Shown here in pieces: positions 7,913 to 17,027 of a stretch of 64,000 bases of DNA. The stretch is taken from the NCBI GenBank assembly GCA_037444575.1, contig JBBIME010000005.1:62001-126000 (forward strand), given 5' to 3'. Each line of letters starts with the position of its first letter. Within the stretch, counting starts at the first letter, position 1. A program made the translations under genes and the position numbers. The DNA is from Bacteriovorax sp037444575 (GTDB lineage: Bacteria > Bdellovibrionota > Bacteriovoracia > Bacteriovoracales > Bacteriovoracaceae). Below the pieces are notes generated by a model. It saw only the letters and a program-made list of their open reading frames with translations. It had not been told where the DNA came from and ran no database searches.

Positions 7913-9391
7913 ATGCCCAAGCAAATGCCAAAACTATTAGCAATGGCTTTTCTCGCACTTCTACCTGTTGCCTCTTTCGCTTTACCAATTGACTGGCATG
8001 GTTCTTTTGGAGTGGACTCAACTTTATTAAGTGATTTTCGTCGAATTAAAACTAAAGATATCAACTCTACAGGTGATGGATCTCAGGAAGTCGGACTTGA
8101 TGCCAACGGAAAAAAGTCGAATGCTTCATGGCAAAGCTATGTTTTTAGATTAAGCCCAACAATGGTGATCAATGATGCCGCTACTTTCTTCGGTGAATTG
8201 ACCACTGGATACGCTTATGGTGGATTCCTAGGCGATAGCCCAGCTGTTGACTCTCAGGCAACTGCAAGCACAGCAGGAACAAATGGCGCTCCGCTATTTT
8301 ACCATAACCAAAGCCGTGGCCAAGGTATTAACGTAAAGAAAGCCTACCTAGAATTATACTCGGATACAGCAACCTATATGATCGGCCGTCATACTACAGA
8401 ATGGGCCCTTGGTGCTATTTACAATGATGGAAATGATGTTTGGGATCGCCACGCTTCTTCACGCGATGGAATCACCATGAAAATTAAAATTGGAAACTTC
8501 CACATTGCTCCTTACTGGTCAAAAGTTTCGAATACCGGTTACACAGACTCAACCAACATCAAAGAATATGGAGCGAGCCTCCTTTATGACAATCAAGAGC
8601 GCGATATTGCTTTTGGTATCTTGTACGGAAAAAAATCAAGCGGTTCTTACAGCCAAACTTTCAGCACGACAATGAATGGTGCCACCGCTTTTCTTAATGA
8701 GAACGACATCACTGTTACCGACCTCTATTTCAAAAAAGTTTTTGGTAAATTTGATATGGGCGTTGAAGTTCCACTTATGTCTGGTGACCTTGGAAGAACA
8801 ACAGCAACAACCAACTCAACAACCTATTCAGCGAAAGCATTCTTGCTTCAAACAAATTTCAAGTGGACAGAGACTTGGACAGTTGGACTTGATGCTGGAC
8901 AAGTTAGTGGACATGATGGAAGTACAGCAAAATTCAGCGCTCTATATCTAAATCCAAATTTTCAAATTGCTAATTTATTGTTTAGATACAATATCGCAGC
9001 GTTTGGAAATCCTGCTGCTGCTAGCATTTATGATTCATACGTTACAAATGCTCGTTATTTTAAACTTCACTCAAGCTACAACTCTGAAAAGTGGACTTTT
9101 GATTCAGCTATTATTTTTGCAAAAGCATTGGAAGTTGCTAGAGGTGGAAACACTCTTGCCTACAACCACACTAAGAATAAAATTTTCACTTCAACAACGG
9201 CTCAATCAAAAGATCTTGGGACAGAAATTGATTTGAATGCAAAATATCACTGGAATAAAGAGATCACGATTGGATCTGGCCTTGGTTATTTATTAACTGG
9301 AGATTATTTCAGTTATACAAACGATCCAGCTAAAACGAATCAAGCAAAAAGCTCTCTTCTTCTGCAAATCAACACTTCAGTAACTTTCTAA
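7913..9391 (+). CDS. Outer-membrane beta-barrel protein (porin-like)
   Basis: A 492-residue exported protein. A signal peptide (MPKQMPKLLAMAFLALLPVASFA) is followed by amphipathic strands alternating aromatic and polar residues. It ends in a C-terminal aromatic residue (SVTF), the usual BAM recognition signal. Repeated patterns such as AYLELYSDTATYMIGRHTTE and DMGVEVPLMSGDL look like barrel strands with short turns. I do not recognise a substrate-specific family. Its own strong promoter, good ribosome-binding box and bidirectional terminator mark it as a single, probably highly expressed gene. A general porin or structural barrel is the likely role, by inference. Confidence 0.75.
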   Translation: MPKQMPKLLAMAFLALLPVASFALPIDWHGSFGVDSTLLSDFRRIKTKDINSTGDGSQEVGLDANGKKSNASWQSYVFRLSPTMVINDAATFFGELTTGYAYGGFLGDSPAVDSQATASTAGTNGAPLFYHNQSRGQGINVKKAYLELYSDTATYMIGRHTTEWALGAIYNDGNDVWDRHASSRDGITMKIKIGNFHIAPYWSKVSNTGYTDSTNIKEYGASLLYDNQERDIAFGILYGKKSSGSYSQTFSTTMNGATAFLNENDITVTDLYFKKVFGKFDMGVEVPLMSGDLGRTTATTNSTTYSAKAFLLQTNFKWTETWTVGLDAGQVSGHDGSTAKFSALYLNPNFQIANLLFRYNIAAFGNPAAASIYDSYVTNARYFKLHSSYNSEKWTFDSAIIFAKALEVARGGNTLAYNHTKNKIFTSTTAQSKDLGTEIDLNAKYHWNKEITIGSGLGYLLTGDYFSYTNDPAKTNQAKSSLLLQINTSVTF

Positions 9392-9400
9392 AAATAAAAA

Positions 9401-9425
9401 AAGGGGAGCATGGCTCCCCTTTTTA
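9401..9425. terminator. Bidirectional rho-independent terminator
   Basis: AAGGGGAGC (9401-9409) pairs perfectly with GCTCCCCTT (9413-9421) around the loop ATG. T residues follow on the right and a run of A lies on the left, so the hairpin can stop both the barrel gene (+) and the convergent gene ending at 9446 (-). Confidence 0.9.
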
Positions 9426-9445
9426 TTTTCATTACTAATTATTAA

Positions 9446-11434
9446 TTACATTCTCGGTAAAGTTGGCATTTGGAACTGCCCAGGCTGAACTGGCATCTGA
9501 GGATTCACCATTTGCGGGTTATACATCCCAGTGTTCCCCATCGCAAAAGCCCCACCTTGTTGTCCACCCATGTAGTATAGAGATGGATCATAAGCAGTTG
9601 TTTGTTGAGGTCCAGTGTAAGAAGGAAAACGATCTGCAAAATTATCTTCATAGCTTGAGTATGATGATCCGTATGGCTCATACATTGATGCATCAGCGGT
9701 TTCAGCAGCTACTTGACGTCGTTGATATTCATTATAATTTGTTCCCATTCTCGCTAATTTATCATTGCGCCCTTTGATATAAAGAAGGTCTTTATCGCGC
9801 TTTTTAAGTTCTGAGTTTCTTCTTTGCTCAACACCACCCATAAAGGCCTGGCATTGAACTGGATTAGTTGGAGCTCCTGTCCAGCCAGCAGCACAGTACT
9901 TATTATAATTTTTCATTTCAGTTTGTTGATAATCATTCCAGCGCTTATTCATTTTATCGATAGCGGCCGTGCGCTCTTTTTCTGTTTTTTGTAGTGGAAA
10001 TGTATTTCCTTGCCCTACTAGATACTGATCTGTCCAGTCGTTCATCACTCGATCAAAATTTTGAAGTCCGGCATATTGTTTTTGGTTTGCTTGCTCAAAA
10101 GATAATGGCTTTCCTCTTTTTTCATCAACAGGGCCAGCATACACTTTTCCATACAGAAAAGATTTCAAGCGAACATCTTCAATTTGTTTTGCTGAATCAG
10201 TGATTGCATATTTCTCCATCACTGAATACAGACTTGCAAACGAAGAATTTGGTCTTTTTGAAAATGTTCCAACGTCTTCGTTAATTTTTTTAATCTCTTC
10301 ATCCACTACTTTTAATCGCGAATCGTCTTCATTTAAACTCTCTCTTTGTTTCATTAATTCATCTAAATGATAGATTGCTGGATTTAGAAATTTATTATTT
10401 AACTCTTTAGTGAGGTCAGCGTATTGTCCTGTTAACTTTTTCGCTGTTGATTCATCCATTGTGTCTTTTTCTTTGGTCATGCGATTTTCAATTTTTGTCA
10501 TATCAGCTGAAATTCTTGCGACGTCTTGTTTCACGGCGGCAAGGTAACCGGCATCAAGCTCTGACTTGATCTTATCAGCAATATCTCTCAATGCATCGGC
10601 GTTCCCAATAGACTTTCTCGCTTCAGCAATTTTTTGAGCATCGCCAGTCTTACAGACGGCCTTGAGTTCTTCGATCATTACATCTTGACCTTTATTAAGA
10701 TAAGTAATTTGTGGTTGAATTTTTTCAGCGGACATACAAAGAGATGATGGCAAGCCTACATCCTGATCAACTCCATATGTAGATGGATAACCATCTTTTC
10801 CACCAAAGGCTTTTGGGTAACCATATGAAAGCTTCACTGTTTGTTTAACATCTTTGTCTTTATCAAATGAATAATCTAGAACGTAAGAATACTCAGAATA
10901 TTCTTTTCCGCTGATTGTATCGTGATCGATTTTTCCTTCTTTAAAGATACTTTTTTCTTCAAGACACTTTAAATATTGAGAGTATGTTGTTCCATCTTCT
11001 AACTGCATCATGACCGTTACACTTTTTGTTGAAGGGTCTTGATAGAGCTGTGGTTTAAATTTTCCACACGTATCAACTGAAGCTGGCATCTTTACTAAGA
11101 TTTTATTATCTGCTCTTTGCTCAAACGTTGGAAGTGATCCATCGCGAGTGATGTGTTGGAAAAAATCCAATGGAAAATATGTCGCTGCATCTGGATCCTG
11201 CTTACAAGAAACAGACGCTGTTCCTTCTTTAATTTCAACTTTTTCTTCCGCCTTTCGTCCTGGTTCAACTTTAACGTTCGAGGAAGTTTTTCCTGCCGTT
11301 GATCCTCCCGAGCTACCTGAAGTTCTAGAGCTTGAAATTCCTGCATACGTTGCTTGAGAAAGCAGGAGTCCGCAGGCCACACTAGCAGTTAGAAACTTAG
11401 CTGGTTTTAATACGTGTTTCGCTTTTTTGTTCAT
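9446..11434 (-). CDS. Exported protein of unknown function with coiled-coil region
   Basis: A 662-residue protein I do not recognise. It begins with a signal peptide (VLKPAKFLTASVACGLLLSQATYA) and then a Ser/Gly/Thr-rich low-complexity linker. Next comes a globular part with several Cys and a Lys/Glu-rich helical stretch (about 270-400) likely to form a coiled coil. The C-terminal tail is rich in Tyr, Met, Pro and Gln, with short repeats such as MYNPQMVNPQMP. The tail resembles flexible surface-exposed or protein-binding segments. It stands alone between the bidirectional terminator and priA and is probably periplasmic or surface-located. Confidence 0.7.
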   Translation of the reverse strand: MNKKAKHVLKPAKFLTASVACGLLLSQATYAGISSSRTSGSSGGSTAGKTSSNVKVEPGRKAEEKVEIKEGTASVSCKQDPDAATYFPLDFFQHITRDGSLPTFEQRADNKILVKMPASVDTCGKFKPQLYQDPSTKSVTVMMQLEDGTTYSQYLKCLEEKSIFKEGKIDHDTISGKEYSEYSYVLDYSFDKDKDVKQTVKLSYGYPKAFGGKDGYPSTYGVDQDVGLPSSLCMSAEKIQPQITYLNKGQDVMIEELKAVCKTGDAQKIAEARKSIGNADALRDIADKIKSELDAGYLAAVKQDVARISADMTKIENRMTKEKDTMDESTAKKLTGQYADLTKELNNKFLNPAIYHLDELMKQRESLNEDDSRLKVVDEEIKKINEDVGTFSKRPNSSFASLYSVMEKYAITDSAKQIEDVRLKSFLYGKVYAGPVDEKRGKPLSFEQANQKQYAGLQNFDRVMNDWTDQYLVGQGNTFPLQKTEKERTAAIDKMNKRWNDYQQTEMKNYNKYCAAGWTGAPTNPVQCQAFMGGVEQRRNSELKKRDKDLLYIKGRNDKLARMGTNYNEYQRRQVAAETADASMYEPYGSSYSSYEDNFADRFPSYTGPQQTTAYDPSLYYMGGQQGGAFAMGNTGMYNPQMVNPQMPVQPGQFQMPTLPRM

Positions 11435-11510
11435 ACGAATTTTCCTCTTGAACCTAGGGTCTAATAGTTCTCAGCATCTTTACGGATTTTTGACAAAGTT
11501 ACTTTAATAC

Positions 11511-13514
11511 TTAATCAAAATAATATGGATCTACATCTGTTTTCAAAGAGATAGTGTGAGGAGGGTGGTAGTTTTTGCTAAAAGTCTTAATCAGATTGTG
11601 GAGTTGGTTTATATCATCACTTCTGATCATTATAGACCAGGTGAATTTATTGATCTTCTTCTCCACCATAGATGGTTTTGGCCCCAGTATCTCTACCTTA
11701 TCAAAATGTTTGGCGGCCAGAGTGCGAAGAGCATTTGCTTCTTTAGAGCTCTCCTTAATGACGGTTTCTTGCGATTTAGAATTAAAGTAGATCACGACTA
11801 ATTTCTTTACCGGTGGAGATGAACACAATTCGCGCATTGGAATTTCATCGTGATAAAACTCATCGAAGCTATGATTTATAAGATAAGAGAATATTTTATT
11901 TTCTGGAGCAAGTGTATGGACAAGCACTTCTGCATTTTTTCCAAAACGTCCTGCACGACCACTGACTTGAGTCAGTGTTTGATAAACTCTTTCATTAGAT
12001 CTAAAGTCCGGAAAATTTAACTGAGAATCTATTCCCAAAATTAAAACGAGATTTACATTTTCAAAATTGTGTCCCTTGGAAAGCATTTGCGTTCCAACAA
12101 GTACATCAATTTCTTTTCGATGAAACCTATCTAAGACAACTTCAAGCTGAGTAAATGTTTTAATTTCATCTCTATCAAATCGTTCAATGACTTTATTAGG
12201 TAGTAACTCTTTTAATATTTCATAGGCTTTCTCTGTTCCAAATCCTTTAGGAGTTAGATTGAGATTCATGCACTCTGGACACATTTCTGGAGCTGGTTCT
12301 TTATATTCACAAGTCTGACAAGAAAGTTCATTTCTCTTTTTAAAATATTTAAGACTCGTGCTGCAGTTCGGGCAAGAAAACTGATGCCCGCAGGCATTAC
12401 ACTGAAGATAGTTGGCATAACCTAAGCGATTAATAAACACTAGCGCCTGTTCACCTTTTTCCAGCGCTTTTTTAATTTTAAATATGCTCTCACTGGCATA
12501 AGGCCAGAGCATTTTTTCAGATGCAACCTTGGATCGCCCACGCATATCAATTAACTCGACAGTGGGAAGTTTCGCATTTTGTGCTCTATTTTTTAAAGCA
12601 AAATAGTGTTTTGTTTGAACGAACGCTTTATACGTTTCAACCATCGGTGTTGCTGATCCGAGTATCACTGGAATTTTCTCAAGTGACGCTCTCTTAATCG
12701 CTACATCTCGTGCATTATATGTGCAGCGATCATCTTGCTTAAAAGATTGATCATGTTCTTCATCGACGATGACTAGACCTAAGTTTTTTATTGGGAGAAA
12801 AACGCTGCTTCTCACTCCTAAAATCATTTTGGGTGAATCATCCTCCTGTAGCAATTTCCACAACCCAAACTTATCTGAATTGCTGATGGCACTATTATAA
12901 GAGTAGATCGGAACATCTAAATAGGTTTGAAATGTTTTTAAAAACTGCGGCGTGAGATTTATTTCTGGCAACAAAAAAAGAACTGATTTTTTTTCTGCGA
13001 GAATTTTTTTTATTAGGTCCAGGTAGATGAGTGTTTTTCCTGCTCCTGTCACTCCATGCACAAGCCACTTGGAAAACGAATTTAAACCGTTTGCGCTTAT
13101 TTGCTCAACTACATTTTTTTGTTCAGCATTTAAAACAAAATTGTAAGCTCTACCTTCACCTTGATCGAAATTAAGTTTTCTTGGACGTTTCAAAAACGGA
13201 GGAAGAACATCATAGATTAACTGCCCTACCGGATAATGATAATAGTTTGCCATCCATTGATAGAGTTCACATTCAATCTCTGACAGGAAGATTTCAGACT
13301 CGACTTCATTGATTTCTTTTATTTTTTCTATGTCTTTGAGATTTGATTCGTCATCGCTTCCCCAAACACATCCATCGATGATCCTTTTCCCTAGAGGAAC
13401 TTTTACAAGCATTCCTCGCTTTATTGTAGAAGCTTGTTCTGAAGTTGCTTTATAAGTTAAAAGTGATCCATTAAATGGCGAATTAACGGCCACTATAAAA
13501 TAGTGTTCGCTCAT
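11511..13514 (-). CDS. priA: Primosomal replication-restart helicase PriA
   Basis: Reloads the replisome at stalled forks. The 667 residues comprise an N-terminal DNA-binding region and a superfamily 2 helicase. The helicase has Walker A GVTGAGKT (about 154-161) and Walker B DEEHD. Two zinc-binding Cys clusters follow (CNACGHQFSCPNC and CQTC with CPEC), then GTQMLSKGHNF and QVSGRAGR as motifs V and VI. It is slightly shorter than the E. coli protein (about 730) but has all motifs. It is the last gene of a galU/unknown/priA operon with gaps of 3-7 bases. Confidence 0.95.
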   Translation of the reverse strand: MSEHYFIVAVNSPFNGSLLTYKATSEQASTIKRGMLVKVPLGKRIIDGCVWGSDDESNLKDIEKIKEINEVESEIFLSEIECELYQWMANYYHYPVGQLIYDVLPPFLKRPRKLNFDQGEGRAYNFVLNAEQKNVVEQISANGLNSFSKWLVHGVTGAGKTLIYLDLIKKILAEKKSVLFLLPEINLTPQFLKTFQTYLDVPIYSYNSAISNSDKFGLWKLLQEDDSPKMILGVRSSVFLPIKNLGLVIVDEEHDQSFKQDDRCTYNARDVAIKRASLEKIPVILGSATPMVETYKAFVQTKHYFALKNRAQNAKLPTVELIDMRGRSKVASEKMLWPYASESIFKIKKALEKGEQALVFINRLGYANYLQCNACGHQFSCPNCSTSLKYFKKRNELSCQTCEYKEPAPEMCPECMNLNLTPKGFGTEKAYEILKELLPNKVIERFDRDEIKTFTQLEVVLDRFHRKEIDVLVGTQMLSKGHNFENVNLVLILGIDSQLNFPDFRSNERVYQTLTQVSGRAGRFGKNAEVLVHTLAPENKIFSYLINHSFDEFYHDEIPMRELCSSPPVKKLVVIYFNSKSQETVIKESSKEANALRTLAAKHFDKVEILGPKPSMVEKKINKFTWSIMIRSDDINQLHNLIKTFSKNYHPPHTISLKTDVDPYYFD

Positions 13515-13517
13515 GAA

Positions 13518-14459
13518 TTAAAATAAGAATGAATAGCTTTCAGCCGCTGCTGATGGAGCACTCTTCTTTGCTTCTTCATATCTTTGAATCAACTTTTTTT
13601 CACGATTTGTTTTTGTATCTAGACCCAAGATCTGAAGTTTTGTTGTCTGTCCTTTTGTATCCTTTATTTGAAGAATTTTAGGCAATTCATTTGTACCATT
13701 AAAAAGAACATAATCATTTGCTTCAACTTTAAAAGCTAGATCCCCTGAAATATAATCCAACTTGCGCAAACGTCTCTCTTCATTGCTAAAGTAGGCTTGA
13801 GTTGATTTCCAATCCACTTTCCACATGAATTCGTTATCTTGTTTTACTAGTTCAATATTTTTTGAACGCTCAAATGTATTGGCCCTGAAGAGTTCGACAA
13901 TTTTTGCTTTATTCTGAGGATCCTGAGGATTTAATGGAGAATTAGCATCTCCTTTCCCTTTATTTGTCTTCAGGTAATCTCGATAGGCTTTCAGGAGTTT
14001 CAATTTTTCTTCATTTAAAACATCTTTATTTTTTACAACCTGTACCCCAGTTTTCTCAAGGAACATCTCCATTCCTTGTGGGTGATTTGTCGCAAGCATC
14101 ATAAGCACAGAGTAAAATAATCCTTTATCGATTGTTTTTTCTTTCTTAATTGCGGTTAATAAATCTGGAATATATTTCACGTCTTTAATCTGAGAGTTAA
14201 GCATTTGGCCATTTGAATAAGCTACTTGCAAAAGAGAGATGACGTTAGGATTTTCAAGCGAGATCACAAATTTATAAAAATCTGACCTTCCTTCAGCCGC
14301 TGATCCAACTGGCGCCTCTTGTGCCATCGCCTTAATCGTAATTAAATTTCCAGGAATTCCTGCATTATTTAAATTTTTGAGTAAGCCTTCTTCTGTCGGA
14401 ACAGAAGCCGTAGCAGAAAAAGTTAAAACAAGAGCTAACAAGCATGCCAGGAATTTCAT
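13518..14459 (-). CDS. Exported protein of unknown function
   Basis: A 313-residue protein starting with a clear signal peptide (MKFLACLLALVLTFSATA). The mature part is mostly charged and helical up to about residue 200, then beta-rich. The latter part has DYISGDLAFKVEANDYVLF and a segment resembling a small beta domain (PKILQIKDTKGQTTKLQILG). I recognise no family. It is sandwiched between galU and priA with only a few bases on either side, so it is co-transcribed, but the neighbours do not reveal its task. Confidence 0.65.
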   Translation of the reverse strand: MKFLACLLALVLTFSATASVPTEEGLLKNLNNAGIPGNLITIKAMAQEAPVGSAAEGRSDFYKFVISLENPNVISLLQVAYSNGQMLNSQIKDVKYIPDLLTAIKKEKTIDKGLFYSVLMMLATNHPQGMEMFLEKTGVQVVKNKDVLNEEKLKLLKAYRDYLKTNKGKGDANSPLNPQDPQNKAKIVELFRANTFERSKNIELVKQDNEFMWKVDWKSTQAYFSNEERRLRKLDYISGDLAFKVEANDYVLFNGTNELPKILQIKDTKGQTTKLQILGLDTKTNREKKLIQRYEEAKKSAPSAAAESYSFLF

Positions 14460-14466
14460 AAATCAC

Positions 14467-15354
14467 CTATTTAATTTTATATTTTTCAACTTTTTCTTTA
14501 ATGAGTTTTCTCATCATTTGCTCTGAATCTTTATTCATCAATGCAAACTCAATCGTTGCATTTAAATAACCTTCGATATTTCCCGTATCAAATCTCTGCC
14601 CCTCAAATACGTGAGCGTAAACTTCACTTTCTCTTGCGAGAAGGTTAATTGCATCCGTTAGTTGGTATTCACCACCAACACCTTTTGGAATAACTTTGAG
14701 CGCATCAAAGATTTCTGGACGAAAAACATAACGCCCAGGTGTCGCAAGATTTGAAGGTGCATCTTCTGGTTTTGGTTTTTCCACCATGCTTGTCATACGC
14801 ATCGTTTTTTTGGAAGAGTCTAAGAAGTCTCCCTTTACCACTCCGTATTTGTATGTTTCTTGTGGATCAATTTCCATGACTCCAATAACGTTTCCGTTAT
14901 TGTTGCTTTGTGAAATATTAATCAATTGCTTTGTGACAGGATTTGGACCACGAACAATTTCATCACCCAAAATAACTGCGAATGGTTCATTTCCTACGAT
15001 GTCTTTTGCACACAACACTGCGTGCCCTAGGCCCAGTTGTTCTTTTTGACGAATCGAAGTCACTTCGACCATCTTTCCAATTTGCTGAATCAACTCGAGC
15101 TCTTTAATTTTTCCGCTTTTGATTAAGAAATCTTCTAAGTCAAAATTTCTATCAAAATAATCTTCAATCGCATTCTTTCCAGACGAAGTGATAAAAACAA
15201 CTTGCTCTATACCTGACAAAATTGCTTCTTCAACCACGTAGTGAATCATTGGCAAATTGATGATTGGTATCATTTCTTTAGGAACTTGTTTAGTAGCAGG
15301 TAGAAATCTTGTTCCTTTTCCCGCAACAGGGATGACGGCGCGACGAATTTTCAT
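14467..15354 (-). CDS. galU: UTP-glucose-1-phosphate uridylyltransferase
   Basis: Makes UDP-glucose for LPS and other glycans. The 295-residue protein shows the nucleotidyltransferase signature PVAGKGTRFLPATK followed by QVPKEMIPIINLPM. It also has the family blocks GLGHAVLCAKDIVGNEPFAVILGDE (in two parts) and VEKPKPEDAPSNLATPGRYV and the sugar-binding GEYQLTDAI. Length and motif order are typical of bacterial GalU. It is the first gene of the operon ending in priA and has an AG-rich box before the ATG. Confidence 0.95.
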   Translation of the reverse strand: MKIRRAVIPVAGKGTRFLPATKQVPKEMIPIINLPMIHYVVEEAILSGIEQVVFITSSGKNAIEDYFDRNFDLEDFLIKSGKIKELELIQQIGKMVEVTSIRQKEQLGLGHAVLCAKDIVGNEPFAVILGDEIVRGPNPVTKQLINISQSNNNGNVIGVMEIDPQETYKYGVVKGDFLDSSKKTMRMTSMVEKPKPEDAPSNLATPGRYVFRPEIFDALKVIPKGVGGEYQLTDAINLLARESEVYAHVFEGQRFDTGNIEGYLNATIEFALMNKDSEQMMRKLIKEKVEKYKIK

Positions 15355-15400
15355 TATAATTTCCTCTTAGACATACAACATTTTAAAGGGAATTAAGAAC

Positions 15401-16279
15401 ATTCGCAATCATATCAAAAAATCTTTGTTTCTAACAGTATTCTTGTTATCAACAAGTGTTCACTCAAAAATACACGAGTTTGAAACAACACATTTAAAAT
15501 CTATGGCGGGAACAGGCGTCGGCTCTATCCTTGCCGAAGAATCTGCTTTTTTAAATCCTGCTTCATTATCATTTTTTCCCACTGCTTCTTTTTATGTGCA
15601 AAAAGATTCTGCAAAGCTCTCAGAAGGAGGAATAGATCAACCTAAACCAAAAAACTTAGGCTTTGTCCTTTCAGATGGAAACCCTTCTCTTAGTGGATCT
15701 CTCAGCTATGTGACTCAAGAAGAAAGTAATATCAAAAGAACTCGTTGGGGTACGACTCTATCGAGTCCCATGGCAGATAAGTCTGCTTTTGGAATTAGTG
15801 TCCGCCAAACAAAAGATGAAGACTCTTTAACAAAAACAGTTCGCAAATATTATCAAACTGTTTTTGGCGTCACTCACTCCATTGATGAAAAGTTCTCTCT
15901 TGGAGTCGTTGCCTATGACCCTTTTAAATCTCAAGGCCATGAAACGAAGGCACTGATTGGAATGCAGTATGTTCTTATGAGTTATATTACTGCCGCGATA
16001 GATTTTGGTGGAAATTACTCTGCTACTGATATTTCTAAAACTTTGCTTTATAAAGGCGCTCTTCAAGTAAAAGTTCTTGATGATTTCTTTTTGCGCTTTG
16101 GTGGATTTAATGACAAGTCTCGATCTGAAAGTGGAAATGGATTTGGTCTAGCATGGATTCAACCCCGACTTTCATTTGAATTTGCAATCAAAAATACTAA
16201 GCGAGATCGAGACGTAAATATAAACCAACCGGATGCCAATTTTAAAGAAACATCAATGGCCGCGTCCATTCGTTTCTAA
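15401..16279 (+). CDS. Outer-membrane barrel-like protein, probable ATT start
   Basis: The mature region (about 265 residues) is rich in alternating beta strands and ends in SIRF with a terminal Phe, as in outer-membrane barrels; HLKSMAGTGVGS and SAFLNPASL recall the FadL/PorV-like N-terminal hatch. The first conventional start is TTG 15425, which has no ribosome-binding box and would truncate the signal peptide. Eight codons upstream an ATT at 15401 lies 10 bases after AAAGGG (15385-15390) and gives xRNHIKKSLFLTVFLLSTSV, a proper signal peptide with basic residues. No in-frame ATG or GTG exists between the upstream stop and 15425. I favour ATT initiation or a changed ATG. It is first in the def-fmt-rpe operon. 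Confidence 0.65.
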   Translation: MRNHIKKSLFLTVFLLSTSVHSKIHEFETTHLKSMAGTGVGSILAEESAFLNPASLSFFPTASFYVQKDSAKLSEGGIDQPKPKNLGFVLSDGNPSLSGSLSYVTQEESNIKRTRWGTTLSSPMADKSAFGISVRQTKDEDSLTKTVRKYYQTVFGVTHSIDEKFSLGVVAYDPFKSQGHETKALIGMQYVLMSYITAAIDFGGNYSATDISKTLLYKGALQVKVLDDFFLRFGGFNDKSRSESGNGFGLAWIQPRLSFEFAIKNTKRDRDVNINQPDANFKETSMAASIRF

Positions 16280-16292
16280 AATTGAGAGATAA

Positions 16293-17027
16293 ATGGCAAA
16301 AAAGAAAACTGATGTAAAAGATTTAAAAGATGAAAAAAAGAGAGAGCAAATAGTTGCGCTCTATCGAACTCGTTTAACTCATCTAAAAAAAGCACAGGCC
16401 CTGGTAAAAGATGATCGCATGGCCTTAGCCGTTGACTCCTATACAAAATATCTTGGAATTCTCGCTCTCTATTTTGATACAACTGAAGATAAACTATCAC
16501 CGACCATGTTTGACCCTGAAAAGGATGTCACAGAACTTCTATTAATTAGCCACGCATACTGGGACCTTGCTAAAGCATTTGATCGAAGCCCAAATTTACA
16601 AAGAGAATGTTTTAGATGCCTCGATCAATTTACTAAATTTTCGATTGGCTTTAAATATCAGCACGTCAACGCGCAAATCATTCGAAAATTTAACAATAAA
16701 AAACAGGCACACAATCCAAAAGCTTTCGAAGCTGCTTATCATAAAATTCAGATTCATTCTAAAAAATGTTATATTGCTTCGATGTGCTTTGGAGAACTCG
16801 ATGAAAAAACCGAAACTCTTCGTCACTTTAAGCTAGCAATCGCTCCTTATGAGTTAGGAAAAGATTTTATCGATTTCTATTATCGCGTCTCTCCTTCTCT
16901 TGTGAATTTTTTTGATAAGAACTCTCGTTTTAAAAAGATTGCGGAAACTTTTATTATTAAACCATCACTTAAAATTTTTATTTTAATAATTAGGCCATAT
17001 GTCCAACATAAGAAAACTCATTCTTAA
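16293..17027 (+). CDS. CFI-box-CTERM domain protein
   Basis: A 244-residue protein without a signal peptide. The N-terminal two thirds are helical and lysine-rich. The C-terminal segment from about residue 160 reads KKCYIASMCFGE, then LRHFKLAIAPYELGKDFIDF and YYRVSPSLVNFFDKNSRFK. This matches the layout of the CFI-box-CTERM domain (canonically CFIATAAYGS, then LREFRDRYL, GRAFVxxYYRYSPPxADFI), a module of unknown function that usually closes cytoplasmic proteins. The box here is divergent (CYIASMCFGE). The last 29 bases overlap the start of the LptF/G permease gene, so the two are translationally linked. Confidence 0.65.
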   Translation: MAKKKTDVKDLKDEKKREQIVALYRTRLTHLKKAQALVKDDRMALAVDSYTKYLGILALYFDTTEDKLSPTMFDPEKDVTELLLISHAYWDLAKAFDRSPNLQRECFRCLDQFTKFSIGFKYQHVNAQIIRKFNNKKQAHNPKAFEAAYHKIQIHSKKCYIASMCFGELDEKTETLRHFKLAIAPYELGKDFIDFYYRVSPSLVNFFDKNSRFKKIAETFIIKPSLKIFILIIRPYVQHKKTHS

